7,819 bases of DNA, from the NCBI GenBank assembly GCA_002774555.1, contig PEYC01000019.1:1-7819 (forward strand), written 5' to 3'. Every line of letters begins with the position of its first letter. Within the stretch, counting starts at the first letter, position 1. Shown one piece after another: positions 1 to 5,437 of the stretch. The position numbers and the translations under genes are program-made. Origin of the DNA: Candidatus Nealsonbacteria bacterium CG08_land_8_20_14_0_20_36_22. GTDB taxonomy: Bacteria > Patescibacteriota > Minisyncoccia > Minisyncoccales > GWA2-38-27. Below the pieces are notes generated by a model, which was not told where the DNA came from, ran no database searches, and saw only the letters and a list, made by a program, of their open reading frames with translations.

Positions 1-200
1 GTTTCCAATTTATAGACCTTTGGATCAATCGTAGCGTAGCGCGGTATCATAATCTTGGCGTCCTGGCCTAATTTTCTCAAAGCCAGCGGCAGAGAAAATA
101 AAACATCTCCCAAACCTCCTGCCTTGGCAAAGGGAGCGGACTCTGAAGAAACAAATAAAATCTTTAGTCGTTTTTTATAAGACCCTTCTTTTTTTTCCAT
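1..200 (-). CDS. glgA: Glycogen synthase GlgA, N-terminal part (runs off the window)
   Basis: Reading the minus strand from an ATG at 200 gives 66 codons open to the window edge. The N-terminus has a beta strand ILFVSSESAPFAKAGG followed by LGDV. This is the GT5 glycogen/starch synthase signature: the K-x-G-G-L motif binds ADP-glucose, and the segment after it (SLPLALRKLGQDAKIMIPRY) matches the family's first Rossmann domain. The enzyme adds glucose from ADP-glucose to growing alpha-1,4-glucan in the cytoplasm. The ATG is chosen because a short basic leader (MEKKEGSYKKR) directly precedes the first strand, as is usual. The gene is divergent from dnaG, with 80 bp between the start codons. The C-terminal domain lies outside the window, so completeness cannot be judged. 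Confidence 0.88.
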   Translation of the reverse strand, partial: MEKKEGSYKKRLKILFVSSESAPFAKAGGLGDVLFSLPLALRKLGQDAKIMIPRYATIDPKVYKLE

Positions 201-209
201 ATATATTAC

Positions 210-238
210 TTGCTTTTTAGTTAAAAAGTTATTATAAT
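210..238 (+). promoter_or_regulatory. Promoter of dnaG-rpoD
   Basis: A -35-like TTGCTT at 210-215 and a perfect TATAAT at 233-238 are separated by 17 bp. The expected start near 245 gives a leader of about 36 nt before the dnaG ATG. It overlaps the glgA promoter on the other strand, so the two probably compete for polymerase. Position and hexamers are seen directly; activity is inferred. Confidence 0.65.
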
Positions 239-243
239 TTATT

Positions 244-252
244 ATTATAGCA
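244..252 (-). promoter_or_regulatory. Extended -10 promoter of glgA
   Basis: On the minus strand the sequence reads TGCTATAAT, a perfect extended -10 (TGn plus TATAAT). No convincing -35 hexamer is present 16-18 bp upstream, which is common for extended -10 promoters. The expected start near 237 leaves about 37 nt before the glgA ATG at 200. Confidence 0.5.
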
Positions 253-280
253 GGAATTTTCAATATAAGCCATAATAGTT

Positions 281-2032
281 ATGCTAAATTCTCCTGTTGA
301 CGAAATCAAGAGCCGGCTGGATATAGTGGAGGTTATCCGCAACTATATTAAACTTCAAAAAGCCGGGGCTAATTATCGGGCTATTTGTCCTTTTCATTCG
401 GAAAATAAACCGTCTTTTTTCGTTTCGCCAGCCCGCCAAATCTGGCATTGTTTTGGATGTCAAAAAGGCGGAGACATTTTCGGTTTTGTAAAAGAGATTG
501 AAGGTGTTGAGTTTGGCGATGCTTTGCGGATTTTAGCCCAGAAAGCAGGGGTAGAACTTAAAAAACAAGACCCAAAAATAATAAGCCAGAGACAGCGTCT
601 TTACGAGATTTCCGATTTGGCTTGCCGTTTTTTTGAAAAACAACTTAAAGAAAGTTCAACTGGTAGGGAAGCAAAAAAATATCTTTTATCCCGGGGAGTA
701 AAAGAGGAAACAATCAAAGAATGGCGTTTGGGATATGCGCCTGACACATGGGAAGGTCTTTCTGATTTTTTAGTTGGTAGGGGTTGTGAAAGAGAAGAGA
801 TAGCCCAGGCTGGTTTAATTTTAAAATCTGAGAAAACTAATAATTTTTATGATAGATTTCGGGGAAGAATCATTTTTCCCATTTTTGATTTAGCTTCCCA
901 GGTGATAGGGTTTGGGGCGAGGGTGTTTCAAGATCAAAAATCAAAAATCAAAAATCAAAAATACGATGATGTCGCTAAATATGTAAATACTCCAAACACT
1001 CTTCTTTATGATAAGAGTAGGGTTTTATACGGTTTAAATAAAGCCGGAAAAGAAATTAGAAAAAAAGATAGCTGTATTTTAGTTGAGGGCTATATGGATG
1101 TGATTACGGCCCATCAAGCAGGTTTTGAAAATGTGGTTGCTACTTCCGGCACCGCTTTAACTCCTTGGCAATTAAATATTCTTAAAAGGCATTCTGACAA
1201 CCTTTTGACCGCCTTTGATATGGATATTGCCGGAGATAACGCCACCAAACGGGGAATTGATTTGGCTCAAAGCCAGGACTTTAATATTAAAATTATCACG
1301 ATGCCAAAAGATAAAGACCCGGCCGATGTTATTTCGGAAAATCCTCAAGAATGGCAGAATTTAATTGAGAAGGCGAAATCAATTCACGATTTCTATTTTG
1401 AGAATACTTTAGCTCGCTTTGATAAAAATACCTTGGATGGCAAAATAGGAATTTCCAAAATTTTACTGCCGGTTATTAAAAGAATTTCAAATAAAATAGA
1501 ACAGAATTTTTGGATTCAGAGCTTGACAAGGGTCTTAGGGACAAAAGAAGAAGATATTTTAGAGGAGCTTTCAAAGATTAATTTTTCTCAGGACGAATTT
1601 GGCGATAAGGAGGTCGTTTCCTCGCCCCAAAAAACCAGGAGAGAACTTTTGGAAGAATATTTGCTCACCTTGGCTTTCAAACGTTCTGAAAACTTTAGTT
1701 TAGTTAAAGAAGATGATTTTGTTCTGTTATCTCTTCCAACCATAAAATTGATTAATTATTTTTGGGGCAAAGAAAAACAAGACGAGCTTTCTCAAGAATT
1801 GCGAGATAAAATGAATTATTTATCTTTCAAAACAGAATTTTTGGAAATTGACAACGATAAGATTAAAACCGAATTTAAAAATTGTCTGCAAGAAATTAGG
1901 ACGCTGGCATTAAAAAATAAATTAGACGATATTTCCAAAGAAATTAAAAATGCAGAAGAGGAAAAGAATTTTGAAAAGGTTCAAGAATTAGTTCATAAAT
2001 TTTATAATCTATGCCAAGAAAGAAAACTCTAA
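281..2032 (+). CDS. dnaG: DNA primase DnaG
   Basis: This is replicative primase, which makes RNA primers at the fork together with the DnaB helicase. Domains in order: an N-terminal CHC2 zinc ribbon with C36, H39, C57 and C60 (CPFH...CFGC); the primase catalytic core; a Toprim domain with the acidic residue E269 in VEGYMD and the metal-binding DMD at 313-315, followed by D319; and a helical C-terminal region of about 150 residues in the helicase-binding position. The 583 aa length is close to the 581 aa E. coli enzyme, so it looks complete. The ATG at 281 is right for the family (zinc ribbon begins about 35 residues in), but no Shine-Dalgarno precedes it. The last 22 bp overlap rpoD, implying one transcript and probably coupled translation. 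Oddity: residues near 219-229 (DQKSKIKNQK) come from a 7-bp tandem repeat in the loop before the conserved AKYVNTP segment. Confidence 0.97.
   Translation: MLNSPVDEIKSRLDIVEVIRNYIKLQKAGANYRAICPFHSENKPSFFVSPARQIWHCFGCQKGGDIFGFVKEIEGVEFGDALRILAQKAGVELKKQDPKIISQRQRLYEISDLACRFFEKQLKESSTGREAKKYLLSRGVKEETIKEWRLGYAPDTWEGLSDFLVGRGCEREEIAQAGLILKSEKTNNFYDRFRGRIIFPIFDLASQVIGFGARVFQDQKSKIKNQKYDDVAKYVNTPNTLLYDKSRVLYGLNKAGKEIRKKDSCILVEGYMDVITAHQAGFENVVATSGTALTPWQLNILKRHSDNLLTAFDMDIAGDNATKRGIDLAQSQDFNIKIITMPKDKDPADVISENPQEWQNLIEKAKSIHDFYFENTLARFDKNTLDGKIGISKILLPVIKRISNKIEQNFWIQSLTRVLGTKEEDILEELSKINFSQDEFGDKEVVSSPQKTRRELLEEYLLTLAFKRSENFSLVKEDDFVLLSLPTIKLINYFWGKEKQDELSQELRDKMNYLSFKTEFLEIDNDKIKTEFKNCLQEIRTLALKNKLDDISKEIKNAEEEKNFEKVQELVHKFYNLCQERKL
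933..960 (+). repeat. Four tandem copies of ATCAAAA inside dnaG
   Basis: The heptamer ATCAAAA occurs four times without interruption and is followed by a degenerate fifth start (ATA). Because 7 is not a multiple of 3, gaining or losing one copy would shift the dnaG reading frame. It encodes a Lys/Gln-rich surface loop between FGARVF and the conserved AKYVNTP segment, where primases usually have a short variable loop. Confidence 0.9.
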
Positions 2033-3120
2033 AAAAGAAAAGAACTGTTCGGAAGAAAGAAGTTTTTCTGGAAGAAAAAATTCAAACCCTGTTTAATAAA
2101 GGAAAACAGCGGGGATTTGTTACTACCTCTGAAATTCTTTATTTTTTTCCAAACATAGAGAAAGACATTAAGGGTTTAGAGGGACTTTACAACGATTTAG
2201 AAAAAGAAGGCATTGAAGTTAAAGAGACGAAACAGTTTTTAGCAACAGAGGAAAAAACCAAATTAGGAAGACCTTTGAAAATGGAAGAAGCAAAAATAGA
2301 TCCAATCCAGCTTTATTTAAAAGAGATCGGTAAGGTGCCATTTTTAACTGCCGAACAAGAAAAAGAACTTGCCAGAAAGATTGAAAAAGGGGATAAGGAG
2401 GCAATGAACAAATTAATGCGAGCCAACTTGCGGTTGGTGGTCTCTATTGCCAAAAGATATGTTAACAAGTCCCCAAATCTTACCCTTTTGGATTTAATCC
2501 AGGAAGGGAATATTGGTCTAAGGAGGGCAGTAGAGAAATTTGATTGGCGAAAAGGTTATAAATTTTCAACTTATGCTACTTGGTGGATAAGACAAGCAGT
2601 TACCAGGGCTCTGGCAGACCAGGCCAGAACAATCAGGATACCCGTTCATATGATAGAAACCATTGCCAAGTACACTAAAGCAAGACGTGCCTTACTGCAA
2701 AATTTGGGCAGAGAGCCTTTGGCCGAAGAAATTGCAGCTGAAATGGGCATTGACGTTGTTAAGGTTTATCATATTATGAAAATTTCCCAAGAAACGGTCT
2801 CTTTGGAGATGCCGGTAGGAGGGGAGGATGAAGATAGTATTTTGGCAGAATTTATCAAAGACGAAAAAACCGTCTCATCTTCTGTTCAAGCAGCCAGAAA
2901 ACTGCTTCAAGAACGACTAAAAGAAATTTTAACAGATTTAACTCCCAGAGAACAAAAGATATTATCAATGAGATTTGGTTTGGATGATGGGATTACTTAT
3001 ACTTTGGAGGAAGTAGGACAGGAGTTTAAGGTGACCCGAGAAAGAATTCGCCAAATTGAAGCTAAGGCCCTGGAACGAATCAGAGGACATAAAAAACTAA
3101 AGAAATTAAAAGGTTATTGA
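2011..3120 (+). CDS. rpoD: Primary RNA polymerase sigma factor (RpoD/SigA)
   Basis: This is the housekeeping sigma-70 factor, which directs RNA polymerase to -10/-35 promoters. After a very basic N-terminus (MPRKKTLKKKR), residues about 18-72 fit sigma region 1.1 (helical, TSEILYFFPN). Region 1.2 starts at DPIQLYLKEIG (97-107). Region 2 covers ANLRLVVSIAKRY, LDLIQEGNIGL and the -10-reading YATWWIRQAVTRA at 188-200. Region 3 follows, and region 4 begins at LTPREQKIL (310) with the -35-reading helix VTRERIRQIE at 341-350. At 369 aa it is a typical compact SigA, as in Gram-positive bacteria. The ATG lies 22 bp inside dnaG, and no Shine-Dalgarno is visible, so translational coupling is likely. 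The TTGAxx/TATAAT promoters in this window agree with its recognition helices. The dnaG-rpoD order is the conserved macromolecular synthesis operon, here without rpsU in view. Confidence 0.97.
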   Translation: MPRKKTLKKKRTVRKKEVFLEEKIQTLFNKGKQRGFVTTSEILYFFPNIEKDIKGLEGLYNDLEKEGIEVKETKQFLATEEKTKLGRPLKMEEAKIDPIQLYLKEIGKVPFLTAEQEKELARKIEKGDKEAMNKLMRANLRLVVSIAKRYVNKSPNLTLLDLIQEGNIGLRRAVEKFDWRKGYKFSTYATWWIRQAVTRALADQARTIRIPVHMIETIAKYTKARRALLQNLGREPLAEEIAAEMGIDVVKVYHIMKISQETVSLEMPVGGEDEDSILAEFIKDEKTVSSSVQAARKLLQERLKEILTDLTPREQKILSMRFGLDDGITYTLEEVGQEFKVTRERIRQIEAKALERIRGHKKLKKLKGY

Positions 3121-3144
3121 TTTTTACCTTGAATTTTGTAAAAT
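3117..3144 (+). promoter_or_regulatory. Promoter of tRNA-Asn
   Basis: TTGATT at 3117-3122 overlaps the rpoD stop codon; TAAAAT at 3139-3144 follows after 16 bp. The predicted start near 3151 is only a few bases before the mature tRNA 5' end at 3155. The tRNA can therefore be made independently of dnaG-rpoD; no terminator separates them, so read-through is also possible. Confidence 0.5.
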
Positions 3145-3154
3145 AAAGACACAT

Positions 3155-3226
3155 TCCGGGGTAGCTCAACGGTAGAGCGACTCCCTGTTAAGGAGTGGGT
3201 TGCGCGTTCGAATCGCGCCCCCGGAG
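3155..3226 (+). tRNA. tRNA-Asn, anticodon GTT
   Basis: The full cloverleaf can be drawn. The acceptor stem TCCGGGG (3155-3161) pairs perfectly with CCCCGGA (3219-3225). The D stem is GCTC/GAGC with a short loop containing GG. The anticodon stem ACTCC/GGAGT encloses CTGTTAA, with anticodon GTT at 3187-3189. The variable region is 5 nt. The T stem GCGCG/CGCGC encloses TTCGAAT. The discriminator base is G3226, normal for bacterial tRNA-Asn. CCA is not encoded (GCAGAG follows), so it must be added by CCA-adding enzyme. The D loop is only 7 nt. Confidence 0.95.
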
Positions 3227-3248
3227 CAGAGTTCAAATTCAAGCACCC

Positions 3249-3263
3249 CGAACAAGATGTTCG
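3249..3263. repeat. Short perfect inverted repeat CGAACA-AGA-TGTTCG
   Basis: Six-bp arms are separated by 3 nt, 40 bp upstream of a TTGACA promoter. The arms resemble the Gram-positive LexA/DinR operator (CGAAC-N4-GTTCG), but the spacing here is N5, so it may only be an RNA hairpin or chance. It lies in the 304-bp stretch 3227-3530 that has no protein gene. Confidence 0.35.
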
Positions 3264-3302
3264 AACCTTTTAGTCGTCAATGAGTGGATTTTTCCACAGA
3301 AC

Positions 3303-3332
3303 TTGACAAATTTTTATGATATAAGATAAAAT
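3303..3332 (+). promoter_or_regulatory. Strong promoter in the gene-less stretch after tRNA-Asn
   Basis: A perfect TTGACA at 3303-3308 and TAAAAT at 3327-3332 are 18 bp apart, giving a start near 3339-3340. A second perfect TATAAT lies at 3370-3375 but lacks a good -35. No open reading frame follows before the terminator at 3419-3456, which is why a small RNA is suspected. Confidence 0.5.
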
Positions 3333-3339
3333 AAAAATA

Positions 3340-3456
3340 GAATGTAGTTCTTTTAAAATAGGCTTTTTTTATAATACGTTCACACAACGTTTCCTGCAAT
3401 GGGAAACGATTCCTTCCGGCCTGAAAAGGCTAAAACCTTTTCAGGCTTTTTTATTT
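3340..3456 (+). ncRNA. Candidate small RNA or leader RNA between a promoter and a terminator
   Basis: A transcript from the TTGACA/TAAAAT promoter would be about 115 nt and end at the intrinsic terminator 3419-3456. It contains a 7-bp hairpin (CGTTTCC 3388-3394 with GGAAACG 3402-3408, 7-nt loop) just before the terminator stem. No start codon with a meaningful reading frame is present. I recognise no known RNA family in it. It could also be a decaying remnant, or two unrelated signals. Confidence 0.3.
3419..3456 (+). terminator. Intrinsic terminator
   Basis: A perfect 11-bp stem (GCCTGAAAAGG at 3419-3429 with CCTTTTCAGGC at 3436-3446) has a 6-nt loop and is followed by TTTTTTATTT. It ends any transcript coming from tRNA-Asn or from the promoter at 3303 and insulates the gene at 3531. 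Confidence 0.85.
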
Positions 3457-3471
3457 GCCCCGCATCAAAGT

Positions 3472-3500
3472 TTGCAAAACTTCTGGCGTGGAGGTAAAAT
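3472..3500 (+). promoter_or_regulatory. Promoter of the DUF5661-like/SdpI pair
   Basis: TTGCAA at 3472-3477 and TAAAAT at 3495-3500 are separated by exactly 17 bp, giving a start near 3507 and a leader of about 24 nt before the ATG at 3531. It lies directly after the terminator, as expected for a fresh transcription unit. Confidence 0.5.
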
Positions 3501-3530
3501 AAAAAAAGAATAAGATAAATAAAAAACACT

Positions 3531-3803
3531 ATGGAACCTAAAAAACATTTTACAAACGAGGAAGCTAAAAAAATTGGAGAGATGCTTGGTATTGATTGGT
3601 CTAAATATAATATAGAACAGTTTAGAATTGGTATGGATGTTGAGTTAGAACATGGCTTGCGTGACCTCCACACTAATGTCACTAATGACGACCCTTTAAT
3701 GACTGGAAAAATTGCCCTGGCTCATTTAAACGAATTTCCGGATTATTACACCCGCCTTGAAAAACTGGAAAAGGAAGCAGAGAGCTATTGGGAAAATAAA
3801 TAA
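3531..3803 (+). CDS. Small DUF5661-like protein of unknown function
   Basis: A 90-aa soluble acidic protein with no signal peptide or membrane segment. The pattern FTNEEAKKIGEMLGIDW, then QFRIGMDVELEHG (30-42), then DDPLMTGKIALAHLNEFPDY (53-72), then a charged C-terminal helix, matches my memory of DUF5661, common in Patescibacteria and often annotated only as hypothetical. Conserved-looking H41, H65, D53-D54 and E68 could bind a metal, but this is a guess. The start codon is the first ATG after the promoter; no Shine-Dalgarno is present. The SdpI-type gene follows after 26 bp, so the two are probably co-transcribed. No function is known. Confidence 0.82.
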   Translation: MEPKKHFTNEEAKKIGEMLGIDWSKYNIEQFRIGMDVELEHGLRDLHTNVTNDDPLMTGKIALAHLNEFPDYYTRLEKLEKEAESYWENK

Positions 3804-3829
3804 CGAAATAGGTTTAGTAAAACCCAACC

Positions 3830-4474
3830 ATGAAGAAAAGTAATTTAATTATTTTAGCGATTATTTTAATTTCATTTATAATCGGATTATATATTTATCC
3901 TCAGATGCCAGAGAAAATGGCTTCTCATTGGAATTTTAAAGGAGAGGTTGACGGCTATATCTCAAGGTTTTGGGGATTGTTTTTGATGCCATTTATCTCT
4001 GTTGTTTTGTTTTTGCTTTTTTTGCTCATTCCCAAAATAGACCCTTTAAAGGCGAACATTGAAAAATTCAGAAAATATTTTGACGGTTTTGTAGTTCTTA
4101 TCATCCTTTTTTTATTTTATCTTTATCTTTTGACGATTTTCTGGAATTTCGGCGTTAAATTCAGCATGAATCAGGTTTTAGCGCCTGCCTTTGGCATTCT
4201 CTTTTTTTACTGCGGCATTTTGATTGAGAAAGCCAAAAGAAACTGGTTTATTGGCATCAGAACGCCTTGGACAATGAGCAGTGAAAAGGTTTGGGAAAAA
4301 ACCCATAAAATTGGAGGAAGGTTGTTTAAAATTAGCGGAATAATTGCCCTTTTAGGAATTTTCTTTCCGGGTCTTGCCTTATTTTTTGTTCTCATTCCCG
4401 TGATTTTTGTTGTGATTTATACGGTTATTTATTCTTACTTTGAATATAGAAAAGAAAATGTGGAAGAAAATTAA
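3830..4474 (+). CDS. SdpI/DUF1648-family integral membrane protein
   Basis: A 214-aa very hydrophobic protein with about six membrane segments: roughly 5-24, 46-68, 85-107, 115-133, 168-187 and 188-204. The first part (LYIYPQMPEKMASHWNFKGE) is the DUF1648 signature. The segment 137-166 (RNWFIGIRTPWTMSSEKVWEKTHKIGGRLF region) is the SdpI C-terminal signature. In Bacillus subtilis SdpI is the immunity protein against the SdpC killing toxin and also binds the repressor SdpR. No SdpC-like toxin or SdpR-type regulator is visible here, so an immunity role is not shown; most family members are uncharacterised. The gene follows the DUF5661-like gene by 26 bp and is closed by the terminator at 4508. 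Confidence 0.88.
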   Translation: MKKSNLIILAIILISFIIGLYIYPQMPEKMASHWNFKGEVDGYISRFWGLFLMPFISVVLFLLFLLIPKIDPLKANIEKFRKYFDGFVVLIILFLFYLYLLTIFWNFGVKFSMNQVLAPAFGILFFYCGILIEKAKRNWFIGIRTPWTMSSEKVWEKTHKIGGRLFKISGIIALLGIFFPGLALFFVLIPVIFVVIYTVIYSYFEYRKENVEEN

Positions 4475-4507
4475 ATAGAATTCACTAAACAGGTTCTAAT
4501 AGCCGCC

Positions 4508-4555
4508 AGCCCGCGGAGCCTACAGGCCAGGGTTTAGCTCGGGCTTTTTTATTTT
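4508..4555 (+). terminator. Intrinsic terminator after the SdpI-family gene
   Basis: AGCCCG (4508-4513) pairs with CGGGCT (4540-4545), and AGC (4517-4519) pairs with GCT (4537-4539) across a 3-nt bulge. A T run (TTTTTATTTT) follows. A small GCC/GGC hairpin can form in the 17-nt loop. It starts 33 bp after the stop codon. Confidence 0.7.
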
Positions 4556-4568
4556 CGCCAGAAATCAC

Positions 4569-4586
4569 TTAGCAAAAAATTGCTAA
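4569..4586. repeat. Perfect inverted repeat TTAGCAA-AAAA-TTGCTAA
   Basis: Seven-bp arms with a 4-nt spacer lie 127 bp before the nuclease gene. No T run follows on either strand, so it is not an intrinsic terminator. It could be an operator for a dimeric repressor or a leader hairpin; nothing in the window identifies the binder. Confidence 0.4.
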
Positions 4587-4650
4587 AAACCCAAAAATGA
4601 GTTAAATTGAAAGCAAGCCGGCAAAAAGTTTTACAGCTCGTTGATTTTAT

Positions 4651-4672
4651 CATCCCCGGCCACGCCGGGATG
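4651..4672. repeat. GC-rich hairpin upstream of the nuclease gene
   Basis: CATCC-CGGC pairs with GCCGGGATG over 9 bp with one bulged C and a 3-nt loop (CAC). It is strikingly GC-rich in an AT-rich gap and sits 40 bp before the ATG at 4713. A TATAAA follows directly at 4673-4678, so it may overlap a promoter. No good -35 could be assigned. Operator, leader hairpin or dispersed repeat copy are all possible. Confidence 0.4.
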
Positions 4673-4712
4673 TATAAAAACATAAAAAGAATTAAAATAG
4701 AATAAAGAGATT

Positions 4713-5434
4713 ATGAAAAATAATAATCAAAAATTTGAAAAAGAAATAGAAGGAATAATAAATACTTACGAATATTTAGTTAAAGGTATTAATAAGAGGG
4801 CTAGAACAAATAAAATAAATAGGGCGTACGGAGGCATTATTAGGGCTGGGAAAGGGAAGCTTGTAGAAAGCATAACCGAAGAAATAGCTTTATTAGGGTG
4901 GAAATTATTAGGTGGCGATCCTAAAAGAATTTCTTTTGAAAAACGGCCGGTGAGAATACCGATAAAAAAGCCTATGTAGATAAAATAAAAAATACAACAG
5001 TAAGGAAATATGTAAGTGAAAATATTGATAAATATCACTATTTACTTAGAACAGATGTTTGTATAAGCATTGATAGTAAGTTTGTAATAGGGGTGGAGTG
5101 TAAGGCCTATACGGAAAACGCCATGTTTAAGAGGATACTCATTGACTTTTTATTACGTCGGGAAATATATCCAAATCTAAAATGCGTTTTATTGCAGCTA
5201 GAGAGCCAATTAGGGGGTGACTATTCTTATTTAAAAGACGTAACATTTGGTAGTTTGCCTACCCATACTTTACTTTCATATTTTGATATTGATCTTCATA
5301 TTATTACTTTACTTTCAGGAGAAAGAAAAACAGATCAGCCCATTCATATGCAGGAATATTATAAGCCTATAACAAAAGAAAGCCTACATAAAGCAACACA
5401 AACTTTCAAGGAATTGTTAAAAAAATATAAATAA
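4713..5434 (+). CDS. Probable PD-(D/E)XK restriction endonuclease, split by a -1 frameshift
   Basis: Two adjacent reading frames form one apparent protein. The first runs from ATG 4713 to TAG 4977-4979 (88 aa). The second is open from 4940 to TAA 5432-5434. Joined by a -1 shift at A_AAA_AAG (4964-4970) they give 240 aa, a normal size for a type II nuclease. The joined protein has a helical basic N-terminus, then D115 (LRTDVCISID) and, 14 residues on, E129-C-K131 in FVIGVECKAYTENAMFKR. This strand-D, strand-ExK layout is the PD-(D/E)XK nuclease core. LLQLESQLGGDYSYLK and a GSLPTHTLLSYF segment follow. I cannot name the specific subfamily. The D115 strand lies upstream of the only alternative in-frame start (GTG 5093), so internal initiation would give an inactive fragment. 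Its stop is 3 bp from the end of the convergent methyltransferase gene, which supports an R-M role. It may be a programmed frameshift, a phase-variable or dead gene, or a sequencing error. Confidence 0.65.
4949..4979 (+). promoter_or_regulatory. Candidate -1 ribosomal frameshift site in the nuclease gene
   Basis: The upstream frame reads ATA AAA AAG CCT ATG TAG, so the heptamer A AAA AAG (4964-4970) is in the exact phase required for -1 slippage. It is the same heptamer as in E. coli dnaX. GGTGAG at 4949-4954 ends 9 nt before it and could pair with the anti-Shine-Dalgarno, as the dnaX stimulator does. No downstream stem-loop is evident; the next 40 nt are nearly all A/T. The zero-frame stop comes two codons later. 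Other genes here lack Shine-Dalgarno sequences, which weakens the stimulator argument. Confidence 0.45.
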
Positions 5435-5437
5435 AAA

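Noticed and set aside
3249..3263. Gram-positive-type SOS box
   Set aside because: GAAC and GTTC are separated by 5 nt, not the 4 nt of the known operator, and it does not resemble the repeat at the lexA-fusion promoter. Kept only as an inverted repeat.
3229..3265. Second, degenerate tRNA after tRNA-Asn (GTTCAAATTC and GTTCGAA look like T arms)
   Set aside because: No acceptor or anticodon stems can be drawn around either T-arm-like piece.
3385..3430. Minus strand contains CAGGCCGGAAGG, resembling the SRP RNA tetraloop region
   Set aside because: The required asymmetric-loop AGCA and the pairing strand are missing, and the resemblance falls within the plus-strand terminator arm. No SRP RNA fold can be drawn.
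3380..3682. Minus-strand open frame of 100 codons
   Set aside because: It crosses the terminator and promoter region and overlaps the DUF5661-like gene, and its translation shows no family pattern. It is a shadow frame.
4766..5038. Minus-strand 90-codon open frame, hydrophobic
   Set aside because: It is antisense to the nuclease gene; its hydrophobicity follows from the A/T-rich codons opposite. No promoter or family match was seen.
5093..5434. Independent 113-aa gene starting at GTG 5093
   Set aside because: The same frame is open upstream to 4940 and encodes the D115 strand needed for the nuclease core. No Shine-Dalgarno precedes the GTG. It is the second half of the split nuclease.
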